DNA of 64,000 nt from Isoetes taiwanensis (lineage: Eukaryota > Streptophyta > Lycopodiopsida > Isoetales > Isoetaceae), in contig JAJEKV010000097.1 of assembly GCA_021234155.1 (NCBI GenBank), positions 1,864,001 to 1,928,000 on the forward strand. Reading direction: 5' to 3'. The translations under genes and the position numbers were made by a program. The first letter of the stretch is position 1, and each line of letters begins with the position of its first letter. Shown here in pieces: positions 31,086-43,157 of this stretch. Under the pieces are notes generated by a model. The model saw only the letters and a list, made by a program, of their open reading frames with translations. It was not told the origin of the DNA and searched no databases.

Positions 31086-33358
31086 ATAGAATAGAATAGA
31101 ATAGTTTTTTTATCGTCCACTGAGACCAATCGGCCTATGGGACCCAGAAGGAGCGCAGCAAACTTATTACTGTCCGGGTTAAAAAACCCCCGCCCCGAAG
31201 GGTTTTCGAGGGAAAAACCGTGGCAGTAATAAGAATGCTGTCAAACTGTACAAGTATACATCATCATGAAATAAATGTGTATGTACATGTCGGGCGTCGC
31301 GTCCGAGGACATAGCTGATCTCGCATGTCCATGACCTCCTCGGTTGTATGATCCTAGCATCCGTATCGGATGCCGCGGCTCAATGTCACATGTAGCGGCT
31401 GGCCAGGCCGACCAACTCAAAGATAGCCCCCCGGATTTGATCATATGGCCGGGCAACTTTGAAGGGTATGAGATTCATCCTCAATGACTCCCATTTGGCA
31501 AAGATTGACAGAGCCCGCCCCGACGCGGGCTCACCAATCCATCTGCCTGCCTCAATTCAAGATGATGTGCCCCGTATGGGAGGCAATGAGTCTCAAGGCT
31601 TTTCATGGGCAAGTGGGTACGCAGGTAGCATTGTGGGCCTCGCTCCAATGTGGGATTTATGTGGCGCCGTAGTGTGTTGCCTTGACTGTTCAAGGGCGCC
31701 GGTATCCCAAAGCTTGCTGATGAAGCAAGCGCCAAGATATTGCCTCAAGCTATGGCGACTGCCTCTGTTTGCACATGTATGCACCGTGTTCCGCACATTC
31801 CATCTAGCCATCCATTGAGCTCTTTTTCTCCCTGAAGCCTTTGAGGCGCTAGGCCCCATTGCCATGATATAAGCTTAAGTTTGGAAGACGAGCATCGTCC
31901 CATGTTGACCACCTTCCGAAAATAGACAATGTGGCGATCAAGGGCCGCCTCAAGAGGCAAGAATCCTCATTTCCTGCAAAAATTTGATATGGGACCGTGG
32001 ACTTCACCCCTAGTGCTCGTATTACCAAGAAGGCTTTCTCGTGACTGCCCCAAGTCATTCCAAGTAGCGAGGATACCACTGGGCCCCATACTTCAACCCC
32101 GTGATAAAAAGGACAGGCTCCACTAAGACTTTGAACAGTGTGACCGATGGGTCCAATCATACAACTCCGCCTATGACTATTGTTTTGCATTGCATATAGT
32201 GCTTTCCAGCCCGCCCTAACTCGTGGAGTCGTATGGATGTGTCCCAAAGCATAGTAGACGGAAACTCCACTCCCAAATATTTGTATGTGGATGCTACTTC
32301 CACATTCCGCCCTCTGAATCCGGAAGGAGGGGATCCTACCGCCGTGGAAGATGATATGAAAACCACCTTAGTCTTGGCCAAGTTGACGCCAAGATATCGG
32401 TCTTGACAAAATGTGTCCGTGGCATCGAGATGTCGCTGCATGTCCGCTGGTGTGTAAGCTAGAGGTCCACATCATCGATATATTAACCGCTTGATGATCC
32501 GGTAGAGAAGGTGAGCCCCGTCGCCCCATTATCGGCAGCCAGCCACTCTCCAATTGATCAATGTAAAGCCCAAACAATGTTGGGGAGAGAGGGCATCCCC
32601 GGCGAACCCCGATACTACTATCAAATGGTTGGTTTGTCTACCGCAACCAACCCGGCATCTTTCATAAAGCCCGTACATTGCATTTACTCGCAATCTACCG
32701 GAACCCCCACCGCCGCATCTTGCCCATAGTTTTTCCCGAGGCACATTGTCAAATGCCTTTGCAAAATCCACGGCAACAATATAGATCCCGATGGCGGTTC
32801 CCGCCGTCTTCAACCGAGCTCGCAATGTGAAGATGTGGTCAATGGTTGAGTGTCCGGTCTCAATCCCCGCCTCGGGTGAGGGCCTCGTGATCTTCACCTC
32901 TTTCTCGCCTGTCAAGCCAACCGCCGCCGAGAATCCCAAAGCAGTTTTTGCAAACACCGAACCGACCATGATTGTTCGGTAATTATCGGGCAAGGGCGGG
33001 TCACCCGCCTTTATAGATGGGAACAACTCGCTATTGGTCCATCAGACGGAAGCCTTCCTTAATGCCTTGTTGAACAAGGCGGTCAAGATCGGTATTATGG
33101 ACGGCCCCCGCCCACTTAAGCAATTCGCCGCATGCCATCCAGTCCGGGATTTCCCATTGGCAAGACGCCAGAAGCCTTGTTCCACGCCCGAATCAGGATT
33201 TCCAAAGACCGGGCCTTCTTGCGGGGGTAATGCCGCATGTGCACCCCGAGGGTCGAGAGCATTGCAAGTATTGCCTCCACCGCCGGAGTGATGTTCCCCG
33301 TGGGTCAGATCGGCTTTCTAAGAACCCTTCGCCAGAAGGTCCTGGGGTGACGTTCCAG
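31086..33358 (-). mobile_element. LINE with (ATTCT)n tail (LINE B), antisense
   Basis: GC-rich compared with its flanks. Minus-strand reading from 33358: LLKWAGAVHNTDLDRLVQQG, DNYRTIMVGSVFAKTALG (the RT fingers block), TGHSTIDHIFTLRARLK, IVAVDFAKAFDNVPREKLW (first catalytic Asp; 32529-33026), YIDD at 32471-32482, then LGVNLAKTKVVFIS and YKYLGVEF (32157-32441). The element ends at (ATTCT)n followed by the duplicated target. The endonuclease is missing, so the copy is 5'-truncated, and RT needs several frame changes. The tail and the RT blocks differ from LINE A/C, so this is a different clade. Confidence 0.88.
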
Positions 33359-33478
33359 GAGATAAGAAACATTACATATTATTACAGACATGGTTGCTTA
33401 TTTATATGCTAATCCAAAATAGTAGCAGAGAACCATTGCTAATCACTCAGCATTTAGCATAACAATATTCAAGTTAGC

Positions 33479-33963
33479 CTATACTCAATGATTGAAACAA
33501 CGTCTATGCTTACTAATACTCCAGGCTTTCTGCCCAAGAAGTAAAAAAATCACATTTGATCCCTTTAAGGTCATATTTAGAGGTGCTCATCTTTTGTGCC
33601 ACTAAAGGATTTTTCTACAGAATGCAACAAAATGGGTTGGATTTTGCATCTTGGGTTCGAATTTTTGGGAATAAATCTGCAATTAAGCAAGATAGGACTC
33701 AAAAGAGAGGGAAGCCATTCTACTCTGCTCATGATTTTAGATTGGGTATGGAAAAGCTACTTTTATTTATTTATTTATTTATTTTAGGGTGCATAATTAC
33801 GTTCTTATTTGATGATTTTTTGGATGCCGAATACAAATTAGCAGATATCAAAGCTAGCTTTGATAAGGGTTCATGTTTGTTTTGTGTTCGATTTCGAGAT
33901 AGCCTGCAAGACGATCCTCCGTGAGGACTTTGGTGTCAAACAAGCAAATCCTCAGCAATAGAG
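33479..33963. other. Intergenic, nothing recognised
   Basis: AT-rich, including an (ATTT)n run at 33766-33783. The frame at 33556-33924 has no recognisable domain and spans that run. Confidence 0.4.
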
Positions 33964-34470
33964 TGTCACGCGGAATTTTGCTGAACAAAGAAACTAGAAA
34001 TTAAGAACAAATGAACTGAAGAAAAGAAATAGAGAACAATATGCCAAGAGGAAAATCTTTGAATGTTCAAAGAGAATACATAAGATCTCCTGAGCACGGA
34101 TATGAGACAATAAAAATAACAGGATTTGTCTAAGCTTCTAAGTCTAAGGGTCACTTCCCACTCGCCTTTAAGTTAGGTTAAATAGGCTACTTAACTGAAA
34201 GTTGTTTTCACACCGATCCTTAGGTTATCTTCGGTTAAGTAAATATTGGTTTAATTTTTAACGATGACTAACTTAACAAGGTCGGCTTTCTCATTGAAGA
34301 CGGTTATGTTAAAATGTTAACCGGACTTTTTTTTTTCACAATTAAGATAAAGGAGAAGTTAAGTGACCTATGATAGGTCCATTTAACTTTTTTTAATCGC
34401 AGTTAAGCATTAACGTAATGGAATAGTGAGAAAAGGGAATGAATCTGTTAGGTTATGCCTGAGAGAAAAA

Positions 34471-35805
34471 ATGGGAAAACGCAGAAATGATCGGGGTCGG
34501 GGTCGAGGAGATAGTGGCTGCTCGGGCAGGCTTAGAAATCGCAATGCATCAAATTCAAAACAAGCAACAGTAAGGCCTCTGTCGTCTGAAATATTCCTAT
34601 CCAATCTCATATCTGATAGTATCAATTACTTATTATTGATGCTTATATTCCAAGAATAGAGAGTAAACCTCAATGACGGTTGCATTGGCATAGTTAGATT
34701 CTGGCCCTGAACTAGTTGCCCCTTGAATGATTTTGAATTCATTCTATAAGTAGCAGAATTCTTCGTAGGGGTCTTTAGGCAGCTGCTTGATCTGTTTATT
34801 CTCCACATCAAACATATCACATTGTTTAAAACATCTATCTATTTTTGTAGGTTGTGGAAATTGAATCGGATTCCTCCAAGCAAGAGCAATTTGAGGTCCA
34901 TGAAGAGCAAGAGCAAATTGATGTACACGAGACAACGGTATTTCATTATTTTATTACTTGATGTATATAGATCTTCTAGTTGTAGTATTGATAGAGAATT
35001 TTATAACCAACAACAAGCCATTGGTGAAGAGCAAGGAATTGGACTTGAGAATGATGTGGCTGATCCATCCACGAGTGCAAAGAGAAAACGATCAAGAAAT
35101 TGGAATCTTGATGAGGCACTCTTGCTTGTGGATTTTAAAAAGAAAGAGTGGCTGATTTATGAGCAGAAAAATACAAGGGAGAAGATGGAGAATGCAAACG
35201 TGAAATGGATGAAGATAGCCGAGGAAATGCAAAAACATGGCTACAAGGATAGAGATGGAGAGGGTTGTAGGACCAAATGGGAGAACTTGATTGGGGAATA
35301 TAAGAGTGTGAAGGATTTTCAGAAACAAACAGGAAATCCAGATTTTTTCTCTCTTTCGAGTGAAGAAAAAAAGCAAAGGAAGTTGCCAAATTTCCATTGT
35401 AGCATATTTGATGCGATGGATTCATTTCAATCATCAAGGCCCAATGTCAATCCACCTAACATAGTTGATACAAGCAAGGTAGTCACATTGCAATTGGATC
35501 ATATTGATCCTCACCATCCACAAGGTAAAGGTGAGATAGGTTCATCGGGAAAAAGGAGAAAAACTACTGGAAATAGCATGGCTGCCACCATACTAGAGGC
35601 AAATAGGAACTTGGTAGATGCCATAAAAAATACAAAGGAAGAGAGAAGGGAACAAACTGAAGCGTTATTGGAAATCGAGCAGGAAAAGCTACAACAACAA
35701 AGGGATTTCAATAAAAATTTTAAAACTATCGCAAATGCATGGCGTAAAATTGCGCGCCGGTTCTCATGTACTGGTGAAATAATGTTTTATAAGTTTTTGT
35801 TTTGA
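34471..35805 (+). CDS. Harbinger ORF1 protein, trihelix/Myb-like
   Basis: The DNA-binding partner of Harbinger transposases. Exon 1 may start at 34471 (MGKRRNDRGRGRGD...) and end at 34569 before GTAAGG. Exon 2, 34851-34937, follows TTTTTGTAG and encodes an acidic VVEIESDSSKQEQFEV in phase; a donor GTATTT follows. The acceptor of exon 3 is unresolved; from about 35000 the frame runs NQQQAIGEEQG, then a trihelix-like domain (RNWNLDEALLLVDFKKKEW ... WMKIAEEMQKHGY ... CRTKWENLIGEYKSVKDF) with the three spaced aromatic positions. A Lys-rich region and a C-terminal coiled coil (NTKEERREQTEALLEIEQE) follow. The frame ends at 35805, about 120 bp before the transposase. Confidence 0.8.
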
Positions 35806-35926
35806 AATTCTGTTACTTTTGAATTCTAAGTTGTGGGTCCTTTTTTGCAGGTTCTCAGTAGGATTTGAATAACGTTGCACGTGTAGCTTGGAGGTGATCT
35901 AGATACTAATAAATAAGAGTTAGAAA

Positions 35927-37237
35927 ATGAGTTTAGAAGAAACAATTTTGATGTTAGCGAGTCAAACTTTGCCTATGATTTTTAGAGGCCAACAAATTTT
36001 TTCAGAGGAGGGTTTAAATGCTAGGATGGAAGATATTGAAGATGAAGATCTGCAGTTAGTTGAACATGTTCAGGATGTAAATTTACTTGTAGAACAAGAG
36101 TTGTCATTGCAAGACAGGTGGTGGGTTAAACCAAGGAGCTTCACTTGGTTTGACAAGTTCATGATGGGCTATTATGATGATGCAAGGTGGAAAGAAAACT
36201 TTCGGATGAAGAAAGAAACATTTTTTTGGTTCTGTGCAAGGCTGGAACACGATATTCAGAGATGTGACACTAACTTTCGTAATGCTGTTCCAGTGCACAT
36301 CAGAGTTGGGTGTACATTCTATAAGCTTTTCAGAGGCGTTGATTTTTTAGTACTTTCGGAGAAGTTTGGAATAGGTGTTAGTACTGCCCATAAGATTTGT
36401 GTAGAAACTTGTAGGGCAGTCTGCTCTAACTTCAATGATGTAATAAAGTTTCCAGTTGGCGAGGAGATGCAACAAATTATAAATGGATTTGCCCTTATTT
36501 CTAAGGTTCCTAATGTCTGCGGGATTCTTGACTGTACACATTTGGAAATCTTGCAACCTACAGGTCCAACTGGAGCAGATTACTATGATCGAAAACAGAG
36601 GTTTAGCATAATTCTACAAGCTGTTTGTGATAGTAACCGCAAATTCCTTGATGTTAACATTGGATATCCTGGAAGTGTTCATGATTCAAGGGTTTGGAAG
36701 AACTCAGGCATTCGTCAGAGGATTCAAAATCGTGAAATTATGCAAGAACTAGTAGTTACCATCAATTTTGGTGTGCAAGTAAAACCCATTTTGTTGGCTG
36801 ATAAGGGCTATACATGCAGCCCGTGGCTTCTCGTCTCCTTTTTAGATAGGATAGGACGGGTGCATACAGTTGTTGAACGGGAATTCAATAAAGAGCTAGG
36901 AAAGGCTTGTGTTTTCATTGAACAATCTTTTGGTTTGTTAAAAGCAAAGTTTAAGATTTTGGACAAGAAGATGAAGATGAAGCCAATATATGCCAATATT
37001 GTTGCGCATGCATGTTGTGTATTACATAATGTTCTCATTGATATAGGTGAAGCGGATGTAAATGTAGAACTAGAAGAACTTGAGGCTCAAAGGCTGGCAA
37101 GACATGCTCGAAACATAATTGGAGATCTGAATATAGCACCAGCAACAGTGGAGGGTCCCATTGAAGAGGCAGAACTTGCTGTTTTAGGAGAAGAATTAAG
37201 GAGGTCCATATCTGAGTATCTTGTCCTCAATTTTTGA
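35927..37237 (+). CDS. Harbinger DDE_Tnp_4 transposase
   Basis: 436 residues, a single open frame. The helix-turn-helix-like region FSEKFGIGVSTAHKICVETC precedes the catalytic part: first Asp in VCGILDCTHLEI, second Asp in GYPGSVHDSRVWKNS, the LLADKGYTCSPWL block, and Glu in FIEQSFGLLKAKF. AHACCVLHNVLIDIGE closes the fold. All triad residues are present and the frame is undamaged, so the protein could be active. It would cut at the terminal repeats together with ORF1 protein and choose TAA/TTA targets. The start at 35927 lies 120 bp after ORF1 on the same strand. Confidence 0.94.
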   Translation: MSLEETILMLASQTLPMIFRGQQIFSEEGLNARMEDIEDEDLQLVEHVQDVNLLVEQELSLQDRWWVKPRSFTWFDKFMMGYYDDARWKENFRMKKETFFWFCARLEHDIQRCDTNFRNAVPVHIRVGCTFYKLFRGVDFLVLSEKFGIGVSTAHKICVETCRAVCSNFNDVIKFPVGEEMQQIINGFALISKVPNVCGILDCTHLEILQPTGPTGADYYDRKQRFSIILQAVCDSNRKFLDVNIGYPGSVHDSRVWKNSGIRQRIQNREIMQELVVTINFGVQVKPILLADKGYTCSPWLLVSFLDRIGRVHTVVEREFNKELGKACVFIEQSFGLLKAKFKILDKKMKMKPIYANIVAHACCVLHNVLIDIGEADVNVELEELEAQRLARHARNIIGDLNIAPATVEGPIEEAELAVLGEELRRSISEYLVLNF

Positions 37238-40200
37238 AGCTGGTAATAGTTTTGCAAGCATTAGCAAAGCCTTTGTGATACTTTTCCATAGCTTTGAATA
37301 TTAAAGTCCCAGGGTGTTTTTTAGTGGCCCCGGCGGGCCAGTTGGCCACACATTCACATATTTCGTAAAATAGTTGGCCACACCAGAGTAGGATGCATTC
37401 TCACCATGACCAAAGGGTGGTGGCCAATTCAAAACACTAACTTATTAAATTCACTCCATAGGTAGCCAATTTGATATTTGCCAAATCTCCGAACCCTTAA
37501 GGCGTGGCCATTCCAAAATATTATACGGGCTAACAGCTTGTTGTGGTGGCCATTTAAACCATGGAATAATTTTATAATTCTAGGGTTATGGCCAAACTCT
37601 ATATTGGCCAAGTGTAGGGACATAATTTCGCCACTTGTAGGGGGCTAAAGTCTTTTTGAGTTTAGCCCTAAAATTCTAAAGGCATTTCTAATAATATAAT
37701 ATTTTTTATTTTTTTATGTTCAAATTTTTTTTTTCATTCGATTTGCATTTTGCATCCCAAATTTGTTCTTCATCATCCAACCCCGAATCTCCTCTTCATC
37801 ATCCCAACTAAAATCAAGGTTAGTTTCCATTTACCAAGTACCTGCAATATGGTTTTCGATGAGATCCATCCTACCAAATCCATGTGTGTTTCTGCCTACA
37901 TTCTGCATGTTTAATACAGATCTTATAGTAATCTTAGTTGGAGAAGCATAGTATCATGTATTTGTTTGTGAACTGCATAGAGCATCATAGAAACTAGAGA
38001 TTGTCTTACTCAACATGGCTATCATCTTTATGTGTTAGATGTATGGATGTGGCCAAATCAAATTTCTGAAGAAAAAAATAGTTCCTCGATGTCGCCACTT
38101 AAGTTATAACCTCTTGGTGTAACGATGTGAAAAAGAGCCAGGCCAAACTACGCTTAGCAAATTATCCAAGGTAAGTAGTAGCCAATATATTACGCCCCGT
38201 CAAATATGTACGGAGGTTAAAAAATACTCTGTAAAGTCCTTTTTGCATATTTACAGGTGGGAGATCATCATTGCAGCCCACCAAAGGGAACTCATATGAA
38301 CATTTAGAATATAGATAGCTTTTCAACAATATGTTTTGTTTGTCTATATAATTGCCTAATGCTAGGTGGAGACTTGGAGCTTGGCTATGTAATGATATGG
38401 CTAGCAGTGGCGAAGAAAAACTATTAATAGTGAAGGTATGGCAGATGTGTCTCTACATTTGCATAGGTGCCAGATTTATATTCTGCATCCTAGTGCTATT
38501 TGCCTTGCATTGATCAATGTTTGTAATCAGGAGAATACCGTGTGAACGAAAATGATTAGCTTAGCAAATATAACAGATGAAGCTGGAAATTAGAGAATAG
38601 GAACTGATGAAATTCATTGCTTAATGTCATGGACACTTCCAGGACCCTAAACATTTACTAGTGGAACTAGTTCTATTATGAGGGAAGTAGAGAAAATCTT
38701 TGCAGCTTAAACTTGCTATCAGCCCTTGCATAGAAATGCACCATCAGGCCATGTAAGACTGTCTGCAAAGCAGTACAGCTTGATAAAATGGCGTGTAAGA
38801 TTCATGGACACTTTTAGTTAAGCATCATTGCCAGTTCTGCAAGCAGACAGATGAACAGCAAGTAAACAGCAATATGGTTGAACATATTATGAACAATATG
38901 GTTGAGCAATATGGTTGAGCAATATGGTATATGGTTGGCCATGTCACAGAGAAGCAGATAAGAAGCTGGCTAAACGTTTACCAGTTAGTACTAATGATTC
39001 AAGGGCTGGGCATCAGGGAATAACTAAAAACAATATGCTCTGCAAATCAGACCACAACCTGTAGAGTTAGAGCTAGATGACATTGAACTAGGTTGTAACT
39101 TCTTACATGTTGCTGCTATTGATAGATTAGAGCTCTTTAGCAATCCATATCTTGAGCAAGACTTCACACTTCACGTTGTATCCTTATCCTGAAATGTCAA
39201 AATGTCCAGAGATCTGCCTAATGTTACACAGGTATTTGTATTCTTACACAGGCTGCATGCCATGTTCTAAATTGGGTTTTAGCTATGTGATTCATGTTCT
39301 AATCTGGATTTGAATGCCAGTTATTCTGTCTTGTAAATGTATATGAAAATGCTATGCCAGATGTAAATAAAATGGTTATTCTGTCTCAGATATATTTTCT
39401 CAGCTTTTATTCTCTTAGATTTATTTGTCCTCAGGTTGGTATTTAAGGTGAAAGAAATCATTCTTGCACATTGGGCTACAGTCATGGTTATTCTGTCTCA
39501 TATATTTTTTTTCCAGATTATTCTGTCTATAGATTTATCTCTGTCCTAAGGTTGGTATTTAAGGTGAACGAAATCATTCATGCAGAACATTGGGCTACAG
39601 AATTTTTGGATAAGCTTTGTACCTAAAAGACAGATTGTGCAAAGTAATAAATAGTAAGTAAACCGGTCTGATTGGAAGAATAGTATTGAACAGTGCCGGA
39701 TTTCATCAGCTTGAGTTCTGCGGCATGTAGGTGATAGTGTTTAGAGCCGAAAATGCAATCGAAAATGTTCGATCCCTTGTGAACAGTGTTTTGAACGATC
39801 CCTGATGAACAGTGACTTTTTCTATGATTTCGTTTAATAGTTCAAGTAACGGCTCTAATAATATCTTCTAAGGAAACGGCTTTGAGAAGAAGGAAAAGTT
39901 TGCGGATCATAACAGCCACGTTCAATATTTGGTCCTTTCGCTGTAGATAAGAAAAAACATGAGGAACAATCATAGGCTTAAATGCATTGAGTCATGCAAG
40001 CCACTAATCATGCATTGGTAGAAGGTTACCAACTCTGTGCTGGAGCTTAATTCTTGTTGGTGTAGACATGCTCAAAAACCTCCATCCATTAGATGTTACT
40101 AATATGAACAATTTATGAGAAACACAGCATTTCTTCCCATTATATTTGTCATTTAAAAGGCGAACTCAAAAGTGTTTATGCAACCATAAACAATGAAAAT

Positions 40201-40740
40201 ATTAATAGTCAGGTCCAATATGTATCACGTAACTACAATATGTACACAACTATTACTATGTATCACGTAATATTAATAACCTGACTAGCATTTGCACTAT
40301 AAACACTTTCGAGTTCATCTTCAGTGACTATCTTTAAGCTTTAAAATTTCGAAGTCTACAGATATAGTAATATCTGGAGACTGCCTATAGTCTACCTATA
40401 GTAGGTGTATCATATGTTATCAATCCCATTAACCTACTCAATTCAAGCAACCAACAACCAATAGCCCCCTTTAGTTCTCTCTAACTTAAAGGTACATTTA
40501 ACTGAAGGTGGGAACATAATACAATTAACTCTAACCTAACTAAACCCTATAACTACTAGTGTGAAGCTCAAACTCATTGTAAATATTAGGTTAAGTTGAG
40601 TTTATGGACATAACCTAAGTGGTTCATAATGAATATAGTGGGAATGCATATTTTCACGATCCGTTAAGTTAGTTTTAATTTAACGGCCTTAATGGGAAAG
40701 CGTAACTTACATTCTATTAAATTAAGAGGTAACTAGCTAG
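37238..40740. other. Noncoding right half of the Harbinger element
   Basis: 3.5 kb without a gene. The stretch 37315-37680 has several GGCCA/TGGCC words and a GGCCCCGGCGGGCC-like palindrome near 37325, and may be a nested element. 38865-38940 has repeats of CAATATGGTTGA. 40155-40315 can fold back: GAACTCAAAAGTGTTTATG pairs with ATAAACACTTTCGAGTTC, with AATATTAAT(A)GTCAGGT and its complement inside. The last 300 bp is the TTAAC-rich subterminal region. Confidence 0.5.
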
Positions 40741-41035
40741 TTAAGTTTAACCTAACCTAAAGGCGAGTGGGAAGTGACCCTAAGCTTCTGATATATATAG
40801 TACAATAGGCTTGGGTCCAAAATAGCAAAAAGGCTGCCGTCTCAGATCTGATTATCTAATTCCAAAATCTCTGCTAAAGAGCGGGTAAATCTGCCATAAT
40901 ATATGGAGTCATAATTGTCGTAATTCATGTTGCATGAGAGTCACGCTCCAAGATTCACGCTTCATGGCCGTGGATTCCTTATAACATGGATTCACGTGGT
41001 CAAATAGTCCTGTGCCTTTGGGCACGGGATTAACA

Positions 41036-41215
41036 CTCCCCTCCCCCCACCAAAAAATACTCAGAGGAAAGGAAAATGGACACATTTTTGGGGGAGGAAA
41101 AATCTCAAGCTCATCCGCATCATCTTGGCGGCTATGGGGTCTGACCTGATTATAATAGCCAGCAATCAGCTTCTGGCATTGTTGAAGGGCATCAGGCATG
41201 GCCTGCCCAAGAGCT
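41036..41215 (-). pseudogene. 3' part of the disrupted ORF and purine tract
   Basis: Continues the frame from 55996 (…GTP then ALGQAMPDALQQ, ending in DADELEIFPPP). The purine-only run at 41036-41051 (minus strand GGTGGGGGGAGGGGAG, one T) is followed by the presumed LTR start. Confidence 0.5.
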
Positions 41216-41242
41216 GGGTGTAAATATGGTTCTGCTACCCAA
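41212..41242 (+). repeat. Left TSD (AGCT) and terminal inverted repeat
   Basis: AGCT plus the 27-bp repeat, exactly complementary to 55969-55999. Beyond the repeat the inner sequence (CAAAGCGCGAAAGC) only loosely resembles that at the other end (AAAGCACCGTCC). Confidence 0.9.
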
Positions 41243-42500
41243 CAAAGCGCGAAAGCACTAAGCACTTAAAGCACTTAGAGTTCGACAGAAAACATGACTT
41301 AGCTCGATCTCGGTTCCCGCGCGCCAATTTTCCTCCCAATTTCCTGTTTCATTCTCGATTACAACAGAGTTTCCCTAATCCCTTCCGGCACACAACAATA
41401 GATCGTTTCTCAGCAACTACATCTTCCTCAATCAAGCGAAATGGCAGACGGGCAGAAACGACTGAAGATTTTGCTGAGATTTACGGATTATCAAACGAGG
41501 GCGTGCAACCAAGTGCAAAATACAACTGGTTAGTAAAAAATGTTTCACAGGAACAATGGGAATCTGTTTGGCAGAAACCTTTCCAATCTAAGTCTGCAAT
41601 CAAGGTTCAGTTTGTCAAAATTTGAGGGCCAAATTGGATAGGTTACTGAAAATTTTCTACCCAGAAGGCTCCTGTAATAATGAAGTAAGAAAACAGCTTG
41701 CTTATGCTTTTGCATGGGAAAATTGCTCTGAAGGTTGGATGATCCCGAAGGGCATAAGATCAATTGGGCTGCATATGGCGCACAGGTTGTAATCTATCAG
41801 AAATGCAGGCCGAAAAAGAAGGTTGAAAAAGTAAAAGCTGAAGTGGATTCGAAGCCTGATATTTCTGCAAAAGAAATTAGTAAGCCTATTCTAGATCAGA
41901 ATGATTTGAAGCATAACATGCAGTTAGTGACAGAAAGAATTGGTATGCTTGAAAATAAAAGGGCAGAGATGGGAAAGGAAATGCAAACTCTTGTTGTTAA
42001 CTTGGCTGCTGATGAGAAGAGTAATGACAAGATCTATAAGACATTGTCTGATAAAAGAATTGCTATTGAAGAGCTTAAGTCCAGGATTGCAGAGAAGAAG
42101 GCTTTGGTTAGCACAATGGAAGTGGAGACAGAAATAAGGGAGTTGGAAAGGAAGCTGATGTTTGAGGAGTATGCATATGAGTCTTTGGAGTCTATTTGCA
42201 AACCAGAAGATCCAGATCTTCTCGTGAAGAAAATTTCATTGGAGGTCTACAAAGAACAAGGGTATGCGCCAATTTTCTTGGAGTTTTTGTCCTTTTCCCA
42301 CATTTGCTGTTACATGCACTTTCTTGCCAAATTCTATGAGAGATAGCATGCTCGCATAGATTTGGTGCAAAATTTCTGTAGATTGATTGCTGCCCGTGTA
42401 GAAGGATAGCTATAAAAATATTCTCATTTACAATAGCTACATTTCAAGCTCAGATTTGATATACTTATGAAGCTGATTTCTGCCCAAATTTCATCTTTCT

Positions 42501-42827
42501 ATGGAGACAAATGTTTTTACAATTATAAGGGACAGATCTAGAATTAACTGTGGATTCTTAAGAGGCACGGCTTCTGAGCTCTGGAATTCAGTGATTATAC
42601 ATCAACTTTTTCCTGAAGATCTATTTACATCAGAGTATTCCTTTGTCCCCAGCACTGTCGAATTTGAGGTTGAAATCATCAATTTCTGGCTGGAAGAATT
42701 TATTGGTTCGAGTTCAGTTGCTCCAGCAGGGACATTCAGAGTGCATTGTGATTGGATTGACTATAAGATTTCGGTGGAAGTGTACTCCCAGCAAATTTCA
42801 GTTCTAATTGGTGAAACTTCCCGTTAA
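42501..42827 (+). CDS. Small ORF in the LINE C 5' region
   Basis: 108 residues (METNVFTIIRDRSRINCGFLRG...), not recognised. Lies before ORF1 in the same orientation and could be an ORF0-like leader protein or a chance frame. Confidence 0.25.
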   Translation: METNVFTIIRDRSRINCGFLRGTASELWNSVIIHQLFPEDLFTSEYSFVPSTVEFEVEIINFWLEEFIGSSSVAPAGTFRVHCDWIDYKISVEVYSQQISVLIGETSR

Positions 42828-43157
42828 GATCATTGAAATTGAATGATTCTCTTCACGGGAACCGATTAATCAAACGGACATGGCAATTGGATTGGCAATC
42901 CGACCTCTTTTAGTTAATTTTGGTTCTTTCTAATGGTCTCTTTCCCCCCTTCTGTCGTTCAATTTTGTTCACGTACTTTTGTTGTATCACCCTGAGCTTT
43001 TGCAATGGCCTATAATTTCACGGAAAACCCTAAAAATCTAGCTTTTCTTCATTCCTTCGCCAAACTTCCCGCTCAAGAGTGAGCCTCTGTTCTCCAAAAT
43101 TTAATTTCCTTTCAAGAGAAGCCTCAAGATACCATCCTCTTCGGGAATTTCAAAAAT

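Larger units (their letters stand above)
34148..40780 (+). mobile_element. PIF/Harbinger DNA transposon
   Basis: Terminal inverted repeats start GGGTCACTTCCCACTCGCCT; the left arm (34148-34187) pairs with 40741-40780 with few mismatches. A TAA triplet flanks both ends (34145-34147, 40781-40783), the usual target duplication of this superfamily. It encodes the two expected proteins, ORF1 and a DDE transposase, in its left half. The right half (37238-40740) is noncoding, making the element 6.6 kb, longer than most. Subterminal regions on both sides are rich in GGTTAA/TTAACC and CTTAA motifs, possible binding sites for ORF1 protein. Confidence 0.93.
33964..41035 (-). repeat. Possible LTR split by the Harbinger element
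   Basis: On the minus strand a purine run (41051 down to 41036) is directly followed by TGTTAATCCCGTGCCCAAAGG (41035 downward). This is the arrangement of a polypurine tract and the start of a 3' LTR. The sequence continues to 40784, is interrupted by the TAA-flanked Harbinger element, and resumes at 34147 to a possible end CGCGTGACA at 33964, giving TG...CA ends and about 436 bp. No partner LTR was found by eye near 59 kb, so this remains an inference. Confidence 0.35.

Noticed and set aside
31459-32126. Plus-strand frames in the GC-rich LINE B
   Set aside because: Antisense to the RT-bearing strand; the recognisable RT blocks are all on the minus strand.
41212-41242. AGCT considered part of the terminal inverted repeat (31 bp)
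   Set aside because: AGCT is palindromic, and the flanking reading frame is restored only if one AGCT is removed with the element, so it is better read as the target duplication.
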